64,000 nt of DNA. Origin: JACKCD01 sp041390905 (GTDB taxonomy: Bacteria; Chloroflexota; Anaerolineae; Promineifilales; Promineifilaceae). Of the stretch, positions 8,534 to 16,616 are shown one piece after another (within the stretch, counting starts at the first letter, position 1; each line of letters begins with the position of its first letter). Under the pieces are notes generated by a model. The model made no database searches and had not been told where the DNA came from. It saw only the letters and a program-made list of their open reading frames with translations. Made by a program: the position numbers and the translations under genes. The stretch covers positions 1,612,001 to 1,676,000 of the forward strand of contig JAWKPA010000012.1 in the NCBI GenBank assembly GCA_041390905.1, given 5' to 3'.

Positions 8534-8665
8534 GGTCATCAGTAATTAGTTGGTTAGGAATGGAAATTAAATAATCTACCTATTTAGAAGTTCAACTTCT
8601 CAGAAGAAGTTGAACTTCTTGCGTAACTTATTTAATCCTCGTTCCTTAGCTGATTACTGATGACC
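8534..8665. repeat. Nested snap-back element between the comX-like and comQ-like genes
   Basis: Three nested inverted pairs share one centre. The outer pair is GGTCATCAGTAATTAG (8534-8549) with CTGATTACTGATGACC (8650-8665). The middle pair is AGGAATGGAAATTAAATAA (from 8556) with TTATTTAATCC...TTCCT (to 8648). The inner pair is AGAAGTTCAACTTCT with AGAAGTTGAACTTCT (8586-8619). In the transcript running from the peptide gene to the prenyl-transferase gene it would fold into one long interrupted stem, so it could attenuate or process the message. Confidence 0.8.
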
Positions 8666-8681
8666 GATAGCTGATTACCGA

Positions 8682-8831
8682 CTATTCAGCCAGCCACCAA
8701 TCGTTCCAGGCCATGGTGTTGTCCAAAAGAACAACGTTGTTTAGCTCCATTTGGGAGAGCTGGAGCATGTTGTGCCAATAAGCACCATCTGTGTGGGAAT
8801 GGGTTGTTAACTGTTGATAGAATTGTGTCAT
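8682..8831 (-). CDS. 49-residue Trp-rich peptide, candidate ComX-like pheromone precursor
   Basis: This gene of 49 sense codons starts at ATG 8831-8829 and stops with TAG at 8684-8682. It is too short for usual gene-calling cut-offs. GGAGG (8841-8837) lies six bases before the ATG, an almost ideal ribosome site. The peptide begins MTQFYQQLTTHSH, has no signal peptide or membrane segment, and ends TMAWNDWWLAE with Trp at 42, 45 and 46; W46 is the fourth residue from the end. ComX precursors are about 50-60 residues, lack signal peptides and are prenylated by ComQ on a Trp a few residues from the C terminus. The gene is co-directional with and 165 bases upstream of the ComQ-like gene and divergent from the ComP-like kinase. 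Function is inferred from size, Trp position and neighbours, because ComX sequences barely conserve anything else. Confidence 0.68.
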   Translation of the reverse strand: MTQFYQQLTTHSHTDGAYWHNMLQLSQMELNNVVLLDNTMAWNDWWLAE

Positions 8832-8845
8832 GAGAAACCTCCATT
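8832..8845 (-). promoter_or_regulatory. Strong Shine-Dalgarno site of the pheromone-like gene
   Basis: Read on the minus strand, ATGGAGGTTTCTC directly precedes the ATG. GGAGG with a six-base spacer is clearly better than the sites of most genes in this window, which argues that the short frame is really translated. Confidence 0.75.
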
Positions 8846-8899
8846 TTTTTGTGACAAACAATAAAATTAAGAAACAGATATATCATTCGGTTTTTTATA

Positions 8900-8990
8900 A
8901 GGAATGGGAATTAAATAACTTGTCCATTTAGAAGTTCAACTTTTCAGAAGAAGTTGAACTTCTTGCGCCACTTATTTAATCCTGTTCCTA
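8900..8990. repeat. Second copy of the AGGAATGG...TTCCT snap-back element
   Basis: AGGAATGGGAATTAAATAA opens and TTATTTAATCCTGTTCCT closes the element, with the GAAGTTCAACTT hairpin in the middle. It closely resembles 8556-8649, so the pheromone-like gene is bracketed by two copies. A further truncated copy is at 58593-58668. It fills most of the space between the divergent peptide and kinase genes. Confidence 0.85.
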
Positions 8991-9031
8991 AGTGAGCATC
9001 ACCTCCTTTTGGGATTTGTTTGGAGAGTTTT

Positions 9032-11515
9032 ATGAAATCAGGAGAGCTGTTTTGGGAAAGGTATTTGCCGGGGGCCGTGTTGTTTTTTCTGGTGGTGTAT
9101 ACGCTGGGGTTTGTTGTGGCGGCTCCTTATGCAGGGTTTAGCTATAACCAAGCGGGTTTGGTAACGGATGTGTTTGAGCCGGGGGTGTATGGCGATTTGC
9201 GGAAGGGGGATCGGCTACAGCAGGTGGGCGATGTGGTGTGGGATGAGTTTGGCCGTAGCCGCATCCAGGTTTTGTTTATGGGGGTGGCGGAGAATGAGAT
9301 TGTGCAACTGCATATTTGGCGTGGTGAGGAGCTGCTGGTGGTTGCGTGGCGGTTTCCGGGGCGTAACTGGGCGGAACTGCGGCAGCGGCTGAACAGTGAG
9401 TGGTGGTTACCGTATGTTTTTTGGCTGGCTGGGGCAGCGACGGTTTGGCTGATTCGGCCGAAGGGGCGTTTGTGGCGGTTATTGACTGGGGTTCATTTTT
9501 TAACGGCCGTTTGGCTTGTCACCGGCACACTGTCATCCTTTCATCTCTGGTTTAGCATTTTTATTTCCCACGCTGCGTTGTGGCTCTGTTTGCCCCTCTA
9601 CTGGCAGTTGCATCTTTACTATCCGCAGCCCCTCCCCCTGCCCAAATGGCTCGTTCCCGTGCTGTATGGTGTCGCTGGTATTGGCATTCTTTTGGATTGG
9701 CTGGGGATGCTGCCGCGAAGTGCCTTGCTGGCTACGGGATTGCTGACATTTGGTGGCAGCATGATTTGGCTGCTCATTCAGGCCACACGGCCAAAGCAAT
9801 CAGCGGAGGCGGTTCGGCTGCTGCTGTTGTTGGTAGCAGGCTTTGCGCCAGTGGTTGTGGTGATGGTTGCAACCTTGTTTGGTGTGCAGCCGTTTTTTCA
9901 GGGGGGGGTGCTGTTGGGTGTGGCAACGATTCCGGGCATTTATTTTATGGCTGCTTATCGCCCACAACTGCCTGCGCTGCGTAACCGGGTGCGGCGGTTG
10001 CTAAAGTTTTACATGGTGCTGGTGGGGGTGCTAACTGTGTTGGTGTTGCTGCTGGCGTTTTGGGTCAATTGGCTGGACTCTGAAACCTCGACGCTGTGGT
10101 GGGGAAATGTGACGCTGGTGCTGTCGCTTTTGCCGGCCGTGCTGGGTTTTCTGCCGGTGATGTCGCTGGCGGCTCTGGCAGGGGCATATTACCGAACGGC
10201 CGTTGATCCCTCAGCACATCGGATAGAGGTGGTAGCCAATCGTGTCTTCACGCCCTACCTGTTTGCCGTGCTGGTAGTACCGGCCATGATCTTGCTGGCG
10301 TTGGGGCTACAGTTTCTGGAACTCTTTACCCGTGAAGCGGTATTGGCGAGTTTGGTTAGCTCTATAACGGCCGTTTTGTTCACCCTGTTTACCTACGCAT
10401 GGTTTGCACGATGGGTCGAACGTTTTCTCTTTGGTCTGCCGCCCCTGCCCCCCGGTGTCATTGAAATGTATAGCAACCGCTTGGCGACGGTGAAAAATCG
10501 GCAGGCGATGGTGGAACTGCTGCGTGACGAGGTTTTGGCGGCGTTGCAAGTACGCGAGTCGGCTCTTTTTTTGGTGGACGAGGGGCAGAAGGTTGAATTG
10601 CTTTATCAGCATGGGCTTGATGCAGATGTTTTGCCGCCTGTATCGGTGCTGTTGACCCTAATGAGCCGGTTGCAGCAGCAGTTGCCGTTGGAGTGGACAG
10701 CATCTTATGGCTGGGTGCAATTGGTGTTGCCGCTACAAGTGCAGAATCGCTGGCTGGGGGTGTGGCTGTTGGGGCGGCATGACCCGGATGGGCTGTATGG
10801 GCGGCGTGACTTGCCCTTGTATGAGACGCTGGCGGCACAAACGGCCGTTGCTCTCATCAACTTCACCCAGTCCGAAACGCTCTATATGCTCTATAAAATG
10901 AACATTGAACGGCACGAGCAGGAACGGCTGACGCTGGCGCATGATTTGCATGATGTCACCCTGAGCCAGTTGGCCGTGATGGCAATGTATGTTGATGGCG
11001 GTGTCTCGCCCAAGTTCCACGAGCTTTACCGGGGGATTACGCACCATTTGCGCCAGGTTATTACCGGGTTACGACCCAAGATGCTGGATTTTGGGGTTTG
11101 GGCGGGGTTAAACCAGTTGGCAGATGCCCAAATGGAGCGGCTGTTGCCGGAGTGTGAACTGTTGTTTGATTTGTGCGAAACGGCCGTTCGTTATCCACCC
11201 CACGTTGAACAAGAAATTTACCGCATTGTGCAACAAGCTTTGGAGAATGCCATTACCCATGCCAACGCGGAACTCATTCGTATTCACGGCTACCTCCTGC
11301 CCGACCACATCACCATTATTGTCGAGGACAATGGCGTGGGTTTGCCCTATGAAGAAGGCCAGTTGCCCATTACCAGGCTGCTTTCGGAAGGGCATTTTGG
11401 GTTAGCGGGCATGCAGGAACGCGCTGCGTTTATTGATGCCCAGATGCAACTGCACTCTACCGCCGGAGAAGGTACCGTCATTAGTTTGGAGTGGCAGAAG
11501 CCGATTGAAGGCTAA
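9032..11515 (+). CDS. HPK7-type sensor histidine kinase with PDZ-like extracytoplasmic loop, ComP-like
   Basis: An 827-residue membrane kinase. A first membrane helix (about 13-31) is followed by a PDZ-like loop (about 40-110; GDLRKGDRLQQVGDVVW and a late LHIWRGEE strand). About ten more membrane helices (124-456) and a GAF-like domain (about 470-615) come next. The HisKA_3 box HDLHDVTLSQL has H640 as probable phospho-acceptor. The ATPase domain has the N box with N739 (QQALENAITHA), the G1 box D766-N-G-V-G and GHFGLAGMQERA. This order, including the extracellular PDZ-like segment, is that of ComP, the ComX receptor. I start at ATG 9032 behind TTTGGAGAG rather than the in-frame TTG at 9020, which overlaps that site. 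It is divergent from the pheromone-like gene. The kinase call is firm; the ComP role is inferred. Confidence 0.85.
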   Translation: MKSGELFWERYLPGAVLFFLVVYTLGFVVAAPYAGFSYNQAGLVTDVFEPGVYGDLRKGDRLQQVGDVVWDEFGRSRIQVLFMGVAENEIVQLHIWRGEELLVVAWRFPGRNWAELRQRLNSEWWLPYVFWLAGAATVWLIRPKGRLWRLLTGVHFLTAVWLVTGTLSSFHLWFSIFISHAALWLCLPLYWQLHLYYPQPLPLPKWLVPVLYGVAGIGILLDWLGMLPRSALLATGLLTFGGSMIWLLIQATRPKQSAEAVRLLLLLVAGFAPVVVVMVATLFGVQPFFQGGVLLGVATIPGIYFMAAYRPQLPALRNRVRRLLKFYMVLVGVLTVLVLLLAFWVNWLDSETSTLWWGNVTLVLSLLPAVLGFLPVMSLAALAGAYYRTAVDPSAHRIEVVANRVFTPYLFAVLVVPAMILLALGLQFLELFTREAVLASLVSSITAVLFTLFTYAWFARWVERFLFGLPPLPPGVIEMYSNRLATVKNRQAMVELLRDEVLAALQVRESALFLVDEGQKVELLYQHGLDADVLPPVSVLLTLMSRLQQQLPLEWTASYGWVQLVLPLQVQNRWLGVWLLGRHDPDGLYGRRDLPLYETLAAQTAVALINFTQSETLYMLYKMNIERHEQERLTLAHDLHDVTLSQLAVMAMYVDGGVSPKFHELYRGITHHLRQVITGLRPKMLDFGVWAGLNQLADAQMERLLPECELLFDLCETAVRYPPHVEQEIYRIVQQALENAITHANAELIRIHGYLLPDHITIIVEDNGVGLPYEEGQLPITRLLSEGHFGLAGMQERAAFIDAQMQLHSTAGEGTVISLEWQKPIEG

Positions 11516-11646
11516 TGTATACTTCCGTGTATCGTGTTTTTAAGGTGCAAAGCTGGCCGCAGGATAGGGTGAAAAGGGCGCAGTGTAAACTACATTTTTT
11601 GTAGAAATGTGTAGAATGGGTTCGTTCTGTTGGAAAAAAGGCGAAA

Positions 11647-13101
11647 ATGAGCGATTTCGGTAAGCGTTTGCGGCATTATCGTTTGAAAACGGTTGATCCA
11701 AACAGTGATCCCCCCAAACCGTTGACACAGGAAGAGTTGGCGGGGCTAATGGGGGAAATGGTGTCGGTTCACGAAAAAATGATTAGCTTTTGGGAGACGG
11801 GAACCCGTAAAATTTCCCATCGCAGACGTGATTTACAGATTGGTTTGGTAAAGGTGCTGCACACGCATGGCGGCATTCAAACGGCGGATGAGGCCAATGG
11901 TTTGCTGCTGCTGGGGCGATATGACCCGCTTTCGGCGGAGGAGTGTCAAGATATTGACGCGAAGTGGCTGGTGGCACCACCTGCCATTTCACCGACGGCC
12001 TTGCAGGCTGTGCCGCCGCATGGCTCACTGTGGCAGATGGTTTATGCCTGGCTGGACGCTTTTTTTCGCTGGTCAGACGCAGATGACCATGCGCGGATGA
12101 GCTGGGCGGGGATGGTGATTTGGTCGTTGGGGGTTGTAAACGGCCGTTTAACCACCGATCACCTTCTCACCGTCCTAACCGCCTGCCTACTCTGGATCGC
12201 CGCCATCTGGCTACTCGTCCCCGCCTTGCAGTGGCCGCTCACCCCCCAGCCTGTGCTACACCATGCCGTGGGGCGGCTGCTGGCGGGCTGGTTTAGCCTG
12301 CCGCTGCTGCTGGCACTGTTCACCAGAGCTGATGGCTTGGTGCAAACCAAACACGCCCAGCCGAGGCTGCTGCTGCTAAAATTTACCGGTGCGCTGGTAG
12401 GGTTTAATCTGTCTGTCCTGCTGCTGCTTATCGTTGCGGCCGGCTGGTATTATTTTATGCTACCGCCGCTGCTGTGGGGGTGGCGGCTGGTAATATTGCT
12501 GCCGCTGCTGCTAGGCCACATCGCCGCCCGGCGCATTCCGGCGGATCGGCTAAAAATGTATGAAGGCGTTTTGCAGGTTCATGCCGTAGATTACTGGTTT
12601 TTGGGCATGTATCTGCTAACGGGGCTGCTTGTGGGGGTTGCCCTGTATTGGGGGTATTGGTTTTGGGCAAACCCGGCGGTGGGAACCAGCTTTTTGCTGG
12701 TGGTGTTGGGGGTGGTGTTGTGGGAGCGGCAGAAAAAACGGCCGTTGTTTCCCCCTCTTCTCCTGTTCCTGCTTGGCTTTGTCTTCCCACTCATCATGGC
12801 CTGGCTCCTGCTCTTTGTCTCCCCCATAAGCAACCTAACCATTGACACCCCCGCCGCCGTAGTTGAGATCGGCCTGGGGTTGGCCTACATAATCGGCCTG
12901 TGGATGCTGTGGTTGACCCTACAGCTACGCAATCCCCCTGTTGCCCGCCAGCTTGTGACAGGGGGGCTGCTGCTATTGGTGGCCGGCTTGTCGCTGGCCT
13001 TGTTCCTTGGGCAAATGGTGCCAGCGTGGCTCAACCTGTTAGGGTTTGTGGCGGCAGCGTTGGGAATCCTTTGGTGGGGGTATACGAGAGGAAACCTCTG
13101 A
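11647..13101 (+). CDS. Membrane protein with N-terminal XRE-type helix-turn-helix
   Basis: A 484-residue protein that I do not recognise as a named family. Residues 1-90 look like a Cro/C1-type DNA-binding domain: MSDFGKRLRHYRLKT, LTQEELAGLMG, then a variant recognition region with SFWETGTRKISHRRRD. After a linker (90-150) come about ten strongly hydrophobic helices to the C terminus, with no catalytic motif. Such a layout suggests a membrane-tethered regulator that senses a membrane state or ligand. It follows the ComP-like kinase by 131 bases on the same strand, but an own promoter is possible because the gap holds the inverted sequence CTACATTTTTTGTAG (11590-11604). It may be an accessory or output component of the quorum-sensing locus; that is speculation. 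Confidence 0.6.
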   Translation: MSDFGKRLRHYRLKTVDPNSDPPKPLTQEELAGLMGEMVSVHEKMISFWETGTRKISHRRRDLQIGLVKVLHTHGGIQTADEANGLLLLGRYDPLSAEECQDIDAKWLVAPPAISPTALQAVPPHGSLWQMVYAWLDAFFRWSDADDHARMSWAGMVIWSLGVVNGRLTTDHLLTVLTACLLWIAAIWLLVPALQWPLTPQPVLHHAVGRLLAGWFSLPLLLALFTRADGLVQTKHAQPRLLLLKFTGALVGFNLSVLLLLIVAAGWYYFMLPPLLWGWRLVILLPLLLGHIAARRIPADRLKMYEGVLQVHAVDYWFLGMYLLTGLLVGVALYWGYWFWANPAVGTSFLLVVLGVVLWERQKKRPLFPPLLLFLLGFVFPLIMAWLLLFVSPISNLTIDTPAAVVEIGLGLAYIIGLWMLWLTLQLRNPPVARQLVTGGLLLLVAGLSLALFLGQMVPAWLNLLGFVAAALGILWWGYTRGNL

Positions 13102-13110
13102 GGTTTCCTT
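13090..13110 (+). terminator. Hairpin overlapping the stop codon of the membrane XRE gene
   Basis: AGGAAACCTC and GAGGTTTCCT form a 10-bp perfect stem with one unpaired base, followed by TTGAAG. The stop codon TGA lies inside the structure. A related AGAGGTTT/AAACCTC pair recurs at 13248-13264. Confidence 0.5.
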
Positions 13111-13114
13111 GAAG

Positions 13115-13241
13115 ATTCACAATTTAATCGGGTGAAAACAGAGACTGGGAGATTAAGAGACTGAGAGACTAACCACGGCTAATCTCTCAATCTCCCAGTC
13201 TCGCAATCTCAATTCCCGTTTGCCCATTTATTTTGTTAATC
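13115..13241. repeat. Composite snap-back element with GAGACTGGGAGATTA microrepeats
   Basis: Outer inverted sequences CACAATTTAATCGGGTG and CCCATTTATTTTGTTAA enclose a hairpin. Its left arm is GAGACTGGGAGATTAAGAG (tandem 8-base units) and its right arm is built from CAATCTCCCAGTCTCG-type complements. The outer ends resemble those around the unrelated hairpin at 1085-1170. Confidence 0.7.
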
Positions 13242-13277
13242 GCCAACAAGACCTCAGAGGTTTGATTAGCTTGGGTT

Positions 13278-16200
13278 TTAGGGCGTGCCAGGGACAATAG
13301 CAAAATCGAAAGCAGCCGTGTGGTTGCCAACGGCCGATTCTATGCTACAGCCATTCATTCCCAGCACATAGTAATAGTAATTCGTCATCGGGTTGCCCAC
13401 CACCGTATCACTGTCGGTAATGGAAGCCGTGCCGCTGTCGTAACTGATTGTCCCCGATAGTTCCACCGCCCCGGCATCGTTGGGGTCAAAGTAGGGGGAA
13501 GTCATTCGCAGTACCGTGTAATCACTGTTGTTCGCGTCGTGGAGCCAACTCAGGATGACGTTTGCGCCGCTGCGTTGTATAGTCACGTCAGCCGGGCTAA
13601 CCGGGGAGGTGCAGGTTAGATCCAGGCCAATTAACACCGGGTCGTGGTCTGAAGCGCGAAACTGATTGCTGGCATATAGCTCTGTAATTTGCTGCGCGGT
13701 TTTAAAGTTCTCGTTGTAATCCAGGGCAATCGGCTCGTCGGCGTTGATATGCCATTCTGTCACCCCTATCACCTGCGGCAGCAGCGACGGACTGCCGAGC
13801 GCATGGTCAAGATATCCCCACTGTCCATCAAAGGCGAAGGAGTAGGTAGAACTGCCCAGGAATTGCAGGATGAGGTTGGTGTATCCAGCATCGGTGATGG
13901 CGGTAATGGGGTCTTCCATCGCATAGGCATTAAGGTCGCCCATGATCACCACGTCGTCATCGCCCACGCCAGTGGGGTCGGTGGCAAGCCAAGTGACAAG
14001 TGCCTCGGCGGCACTGGTGCGCGTCAGGTTGCAGTTGCCCTGCCCGTCGCCAGTGTCGGGGTCGCCCACGCTGTTACAGTCAGACCCCTTGGATTTGAGA
14101 TGGTTGACGGCGATGGTGATGATTTCGCCGGTGGCGGTTTGGCTAAAGCTTTGCACCAGCGCCGGCCGATTTTTGCTGCTGTCAAACTCCGGGTCAACGG
14201 CCGAACTCATTACCCTGGTTGTGCCGGTGGGCGAGACGGTGTTTTTGTAAATGAGGGCCACCTTGATAGCATCGGTGCCGAGGGCGTTGGTAGAACTGGT
14301 GAGGGTATCGGCGTTGATAAAGCTGTAGTTGGCTCCAGCCGCCGCCAGGCCGTTGATTAGATCCTGAATGGCACTGCCGCTGCCATAGCCATCGTTCTCC
14401 ATTTCCATCAGCCCCACAATGTCGGCATCCATAGCGGCGATAGCGGCGATGATTTTGTCGCGCTGCTTGGTGAATTCGCTGCTGTTTTCGGCTCCGCGAC
14501 AGTCGGTGGCCGCACCGCCGACGCCGTTGGTACAGCCGGAGAAGGTGTTGAAGTAGTTGAGGACGTTGAAGCTGGCGACCTTGAGCGTGCCGCCAACGGC
14601 GGTTGGTGCGGTGGGTCGGCTGTTAACGGCCGTAAATGTGGGCATTGTCGTGGGGTGAATGCGGTACGCATTGACGCTGCCGCTCCAGCCAGACCAACTG
14701 TAGGTGAGAACGCCGCTGATGTTGCTGACGGTATCGCCACCGCGTAGGGTGTTAACGGCCGTTAATTTCGGCGGTGGGTAAGGAATCGTAGCCGGGTTTT
14801 GCGCCTCGCTGCCATCATCCAGCACAATCTTGTTCAGGTCATTGCTGGCCTGCACCGCATTGGCCGCCGCCCCCGGCGCAGCCACGTGGGTGGGGTTAAA
14901 CAGCCGCCCGCCCGATGACAACGTAAGCTGTCCACCCCGCGCCAGCAGATAATGCTCAGTGACGGTCAGCGACTGCGGCAGCGTAACAGACATCCCCTCA
15001 AACCGTTCCGGCGCGGTGGTGTTGGCAAAAGGCAGCGTCACGCTGGCGGCTGTGGGCAGGGTGGCACCGCTGCTGCACACCACCAGCGTGTCTACCTGGT
15101 TGATCTCGGTTAGCTCAAAATATTCAGTGACATTGCCCTGTAGCCGCACCACATCCCCCACGGCCACATCCGTTCCGGCGGGGTCGTAGACAAAAATGCC
15201 TTCGGAAGTGGCTGGGTCAGCATCGGCATCACTGTTTTCTTCCTGGACAAAGAAGCCATTAAGCTGCGTTGATGCCTGGAAATCGCCAACTACCACCCCT
15301 TCGATGATCACATCGGCCGCGCCGTTGAGTGGGCTAACGGTGCCGCTGCCCTGAATGGTGTGGATGGGCGTTTCGCTGTTGTCGCCACAGCTACCAAACC
15401 CGGCGGCCACGGTGGTGAAGCTGAAAACATAGTTGTTTGCCATGTTTTCGGGCGTTGCTCCCTGGTCGGCCACGGCGTCTTTGTCAATGGTGACGGTGCA
15501 GATATCGCTGTTGGCAAAGTTGCTGTCGGGGTTGAGGGTGAAGGTTGTTGGCCCCCCCGTGACGGTTGCCGTGTGGCTGCCGCTGCTGGTGCAACTCAGG
15601 CTAAACCAGTTGCTGCTAACGGTAACATCTTCGCTAAAGGTGATGCTAATGTTGGCATCTATGGCAACATTGGTGGCGTTGTTGCCGGGGGTGGTGCTGC
15701 TGACGGTGGGGGCGGTGCTGCCGCCGCTAAACGTCTGCCCGGTGTTGCAACTGCCAAAGGTGTTGGCGGCGGCACTGTTCCAGGTGAAATCTTCATAAGT
15801 GGAACCACTGCCGCCTAGCTGGAGCGAATACCCGGTGGTGGTGCTGTTTGTTTCACTCACGCCAATATCGGTACTGGTTTGGCCGTTGGCCGCGCCGTTG
15901 CTGGCGGTAAAGGTGCCTTCGTAGCTAAGAAGCTGGATCACAGTGCCGTTGTTGTCTACCAGTGCCACCCCGTCGGCGGTGCCATTTTGCAGCCCGTCGG
16001 TGGCATAGTTAACTACAACCACGCCGTAGCCGCTGCAATTGTTGGGGATGACACCGTTGAGGGTGTCTGATCCTGAGGGATTGGCAGCAGGGCTGGTATA
16101 GACCACAGCGGCTGAGGGAACGCTGCCGTTGTAGCGGACAATGCTCCAGCCGGTGAGGTCGGTGCCGGCGGGGCCGGCAATTTCAACGGCTTCACCGGTG

Positions 16201-16334
16201 TCGGTGCTGGCGTTGTCGTAATGGATTTCGTTGATGAAAACGGCCGTTAAGGCATGGGTGTTGTGATGCCCTGCGTGCAGGAAAAGCACTGTGGGCAAGA
16301 GCCAAATCAAGTGGAAATAGCGGTATCTTATCAT
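13278..16334 (-). CDS. Secreted ExeM/NucH-type endonuclease with lamin-tail domain
   Basis: A 1018-residue exported protein. A signal peptide (about 1-29) is followed by a lamin-tail (LTD) domain (FINEIHYDNASTDTGEAVEI, about 33-200). Then come a bacterial Ig-like domain (PTVSSTTPGNNATNVAID, about 208-310) and an OB-fold/YhcR-like region (about 320-560). The endonuclease/exonuclease/phosphatase domain (about 600-920) shows the motifs LKVASFNVLNYFN, GLMEMENDGYG, AVNHLKSKG, MGDLNAYAMEDP and SDHDPVLIGL. A short Fn3-like tail closes the protein. These motifs carry the metal- and phosphate-binding residues (N, E, H, D/N, D-H), so it should be active. Family members are large extracellular DNases used for scavenging DNA or clearing biofilm matrix. 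GAAGGA lies upstream of the ATG. Confidence 0.88.
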   Translation of the reverse strand: MIRYRYFHLIWLLPTVLFLHAGHHNTHALTAVFINEIHYDNASTDTGEAVEIAGPAGTDLTGWSIVRYNGSVPSAAVVYTSPAANPSGSDTLNGVIPNNCSGYGVVVVNYATDGLQNGTADGVALVDNNGTVIQLLSYEGTFTASNGAANGQTSTDIGVSETNSTTTGYSLQLGGSGSTYEDFTWNSAAANTFGSCNTGQTFSGGSTAPTVSSTTPGNNATNVAIDANISITFSEDVTVSSNWFSLSCTSSGSHTATVTGGPTTFTLNPDSNFANSDICTVTIDKDAVADQGATPENMANNYVFSFTTVAAGFGSCGDNSETPIHTIQGSGTVSPLNGAADVIIEGVVVGDFQASTQLNGFFVQEENSDADADPATSEGIFVYDPAGTDVAVGDVVRLQGNVTEYFELTEINQVDTLVVCSSGATLPTAASVTLPFANTTAPERFEGMSVTLPQSLTVTEHYLLARGGQLTLSSGGRLFNPTHVAAPGAAANAVQASNDLNKIVLDDGSEAQNPATIPYPPPKLTAVNTLRGGDTVSNISGVLTYSWSGWSGSVNAYRIHPTTMPTFTAVNSRPTAPTAVGGTLKVASFNVLNYFNTFSGCTNGVGGAATDCRGAENSSEFTKQRDKIIAAIAAMDADIVGLMEMENDGYGSGSAIQDLINGLAAAGANYSFINADTLTSSTNALGTDAIKVALIYKNTVSPTGTTRVMSSAVDPEFDSSKNRPALVQSFSQTATGEIITIAVNHLKSKGSDCNSVGDPDTGDGQGNCNLTRTSAAEALVTWLATDPTGVGDDDVVIMGDLNAYAMEDPITAITDAGYTNLILQFLGSSTYSFAFDGQWGYLDHALGSPSLLPQVIGVTEWHINADEPIALDYNENFKTAQQITELYASNQFRASDHDPVLIGLDLTCTSPVSPADVTIQRSGANVILSWLHDANNSDYTVLRMTSPYFDPNDAGAVELSGTISYDSGTASITDSDTVVGNPMTNYYYYVLGMNGCSIESAVGNHTAAFDFAIVPGTP

Positions 16335-16525
16335 AGCTGATTGTCACGTCCTTCAGCTTCCCCTAACCAGAATATTATCTGAGTTGAAAAGCATTTCCAA
16401 GTTAAATTTGCAAGTTGCCCGCTCTTGGCAGTTTTTGTGTCATGGCAGCTTTGCCTGAACATGAGAACCTATTTGGCCGGAACCGGGTATACTCATAGGG
16501 TTCAATCAACAATAACTTTGCAGTT

Positions 16526-16561
16526 CCAGAAGTTCAACTTCTGAGAGAAGTTGAACTTCTA
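16526..16561. repeat. GAAGTTCAACTTC hairpin with AATAACTT/AAGTTATT flanks
   Basis: CAGAAGTTCAACTTCTGAG and the inverted GAAGTTGAACTTCT form the stem. AATAACTT at 16510 and AAGTTATT at 16568 form an outer inverted pair. It lies in the 282-base gap between the divergent nuclease and thioesterase genes. Confidence 0.75.
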
Positions 16562-16616
16562 AATCCTAAGTTATTAACGAACGAACCCATATCATTGCAG
16601 ATTGGGAGTTAATTAC

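Noticed and set aside
8686..8886. 66-codon minus-strand frame overlapping the pheromone-like gene
   Set aside because: It has no ribosome site, a mixed composition and a different frame; the 49-codon frame with GGAGG explains the region better.
8556..8990. Insertion sequence or composite transposon around the pheromone-like gene
   Set aside because: No transposase and no target-site duplication could be recognised; the flanking copies are short palindromic elements found elsewhere as single copies.
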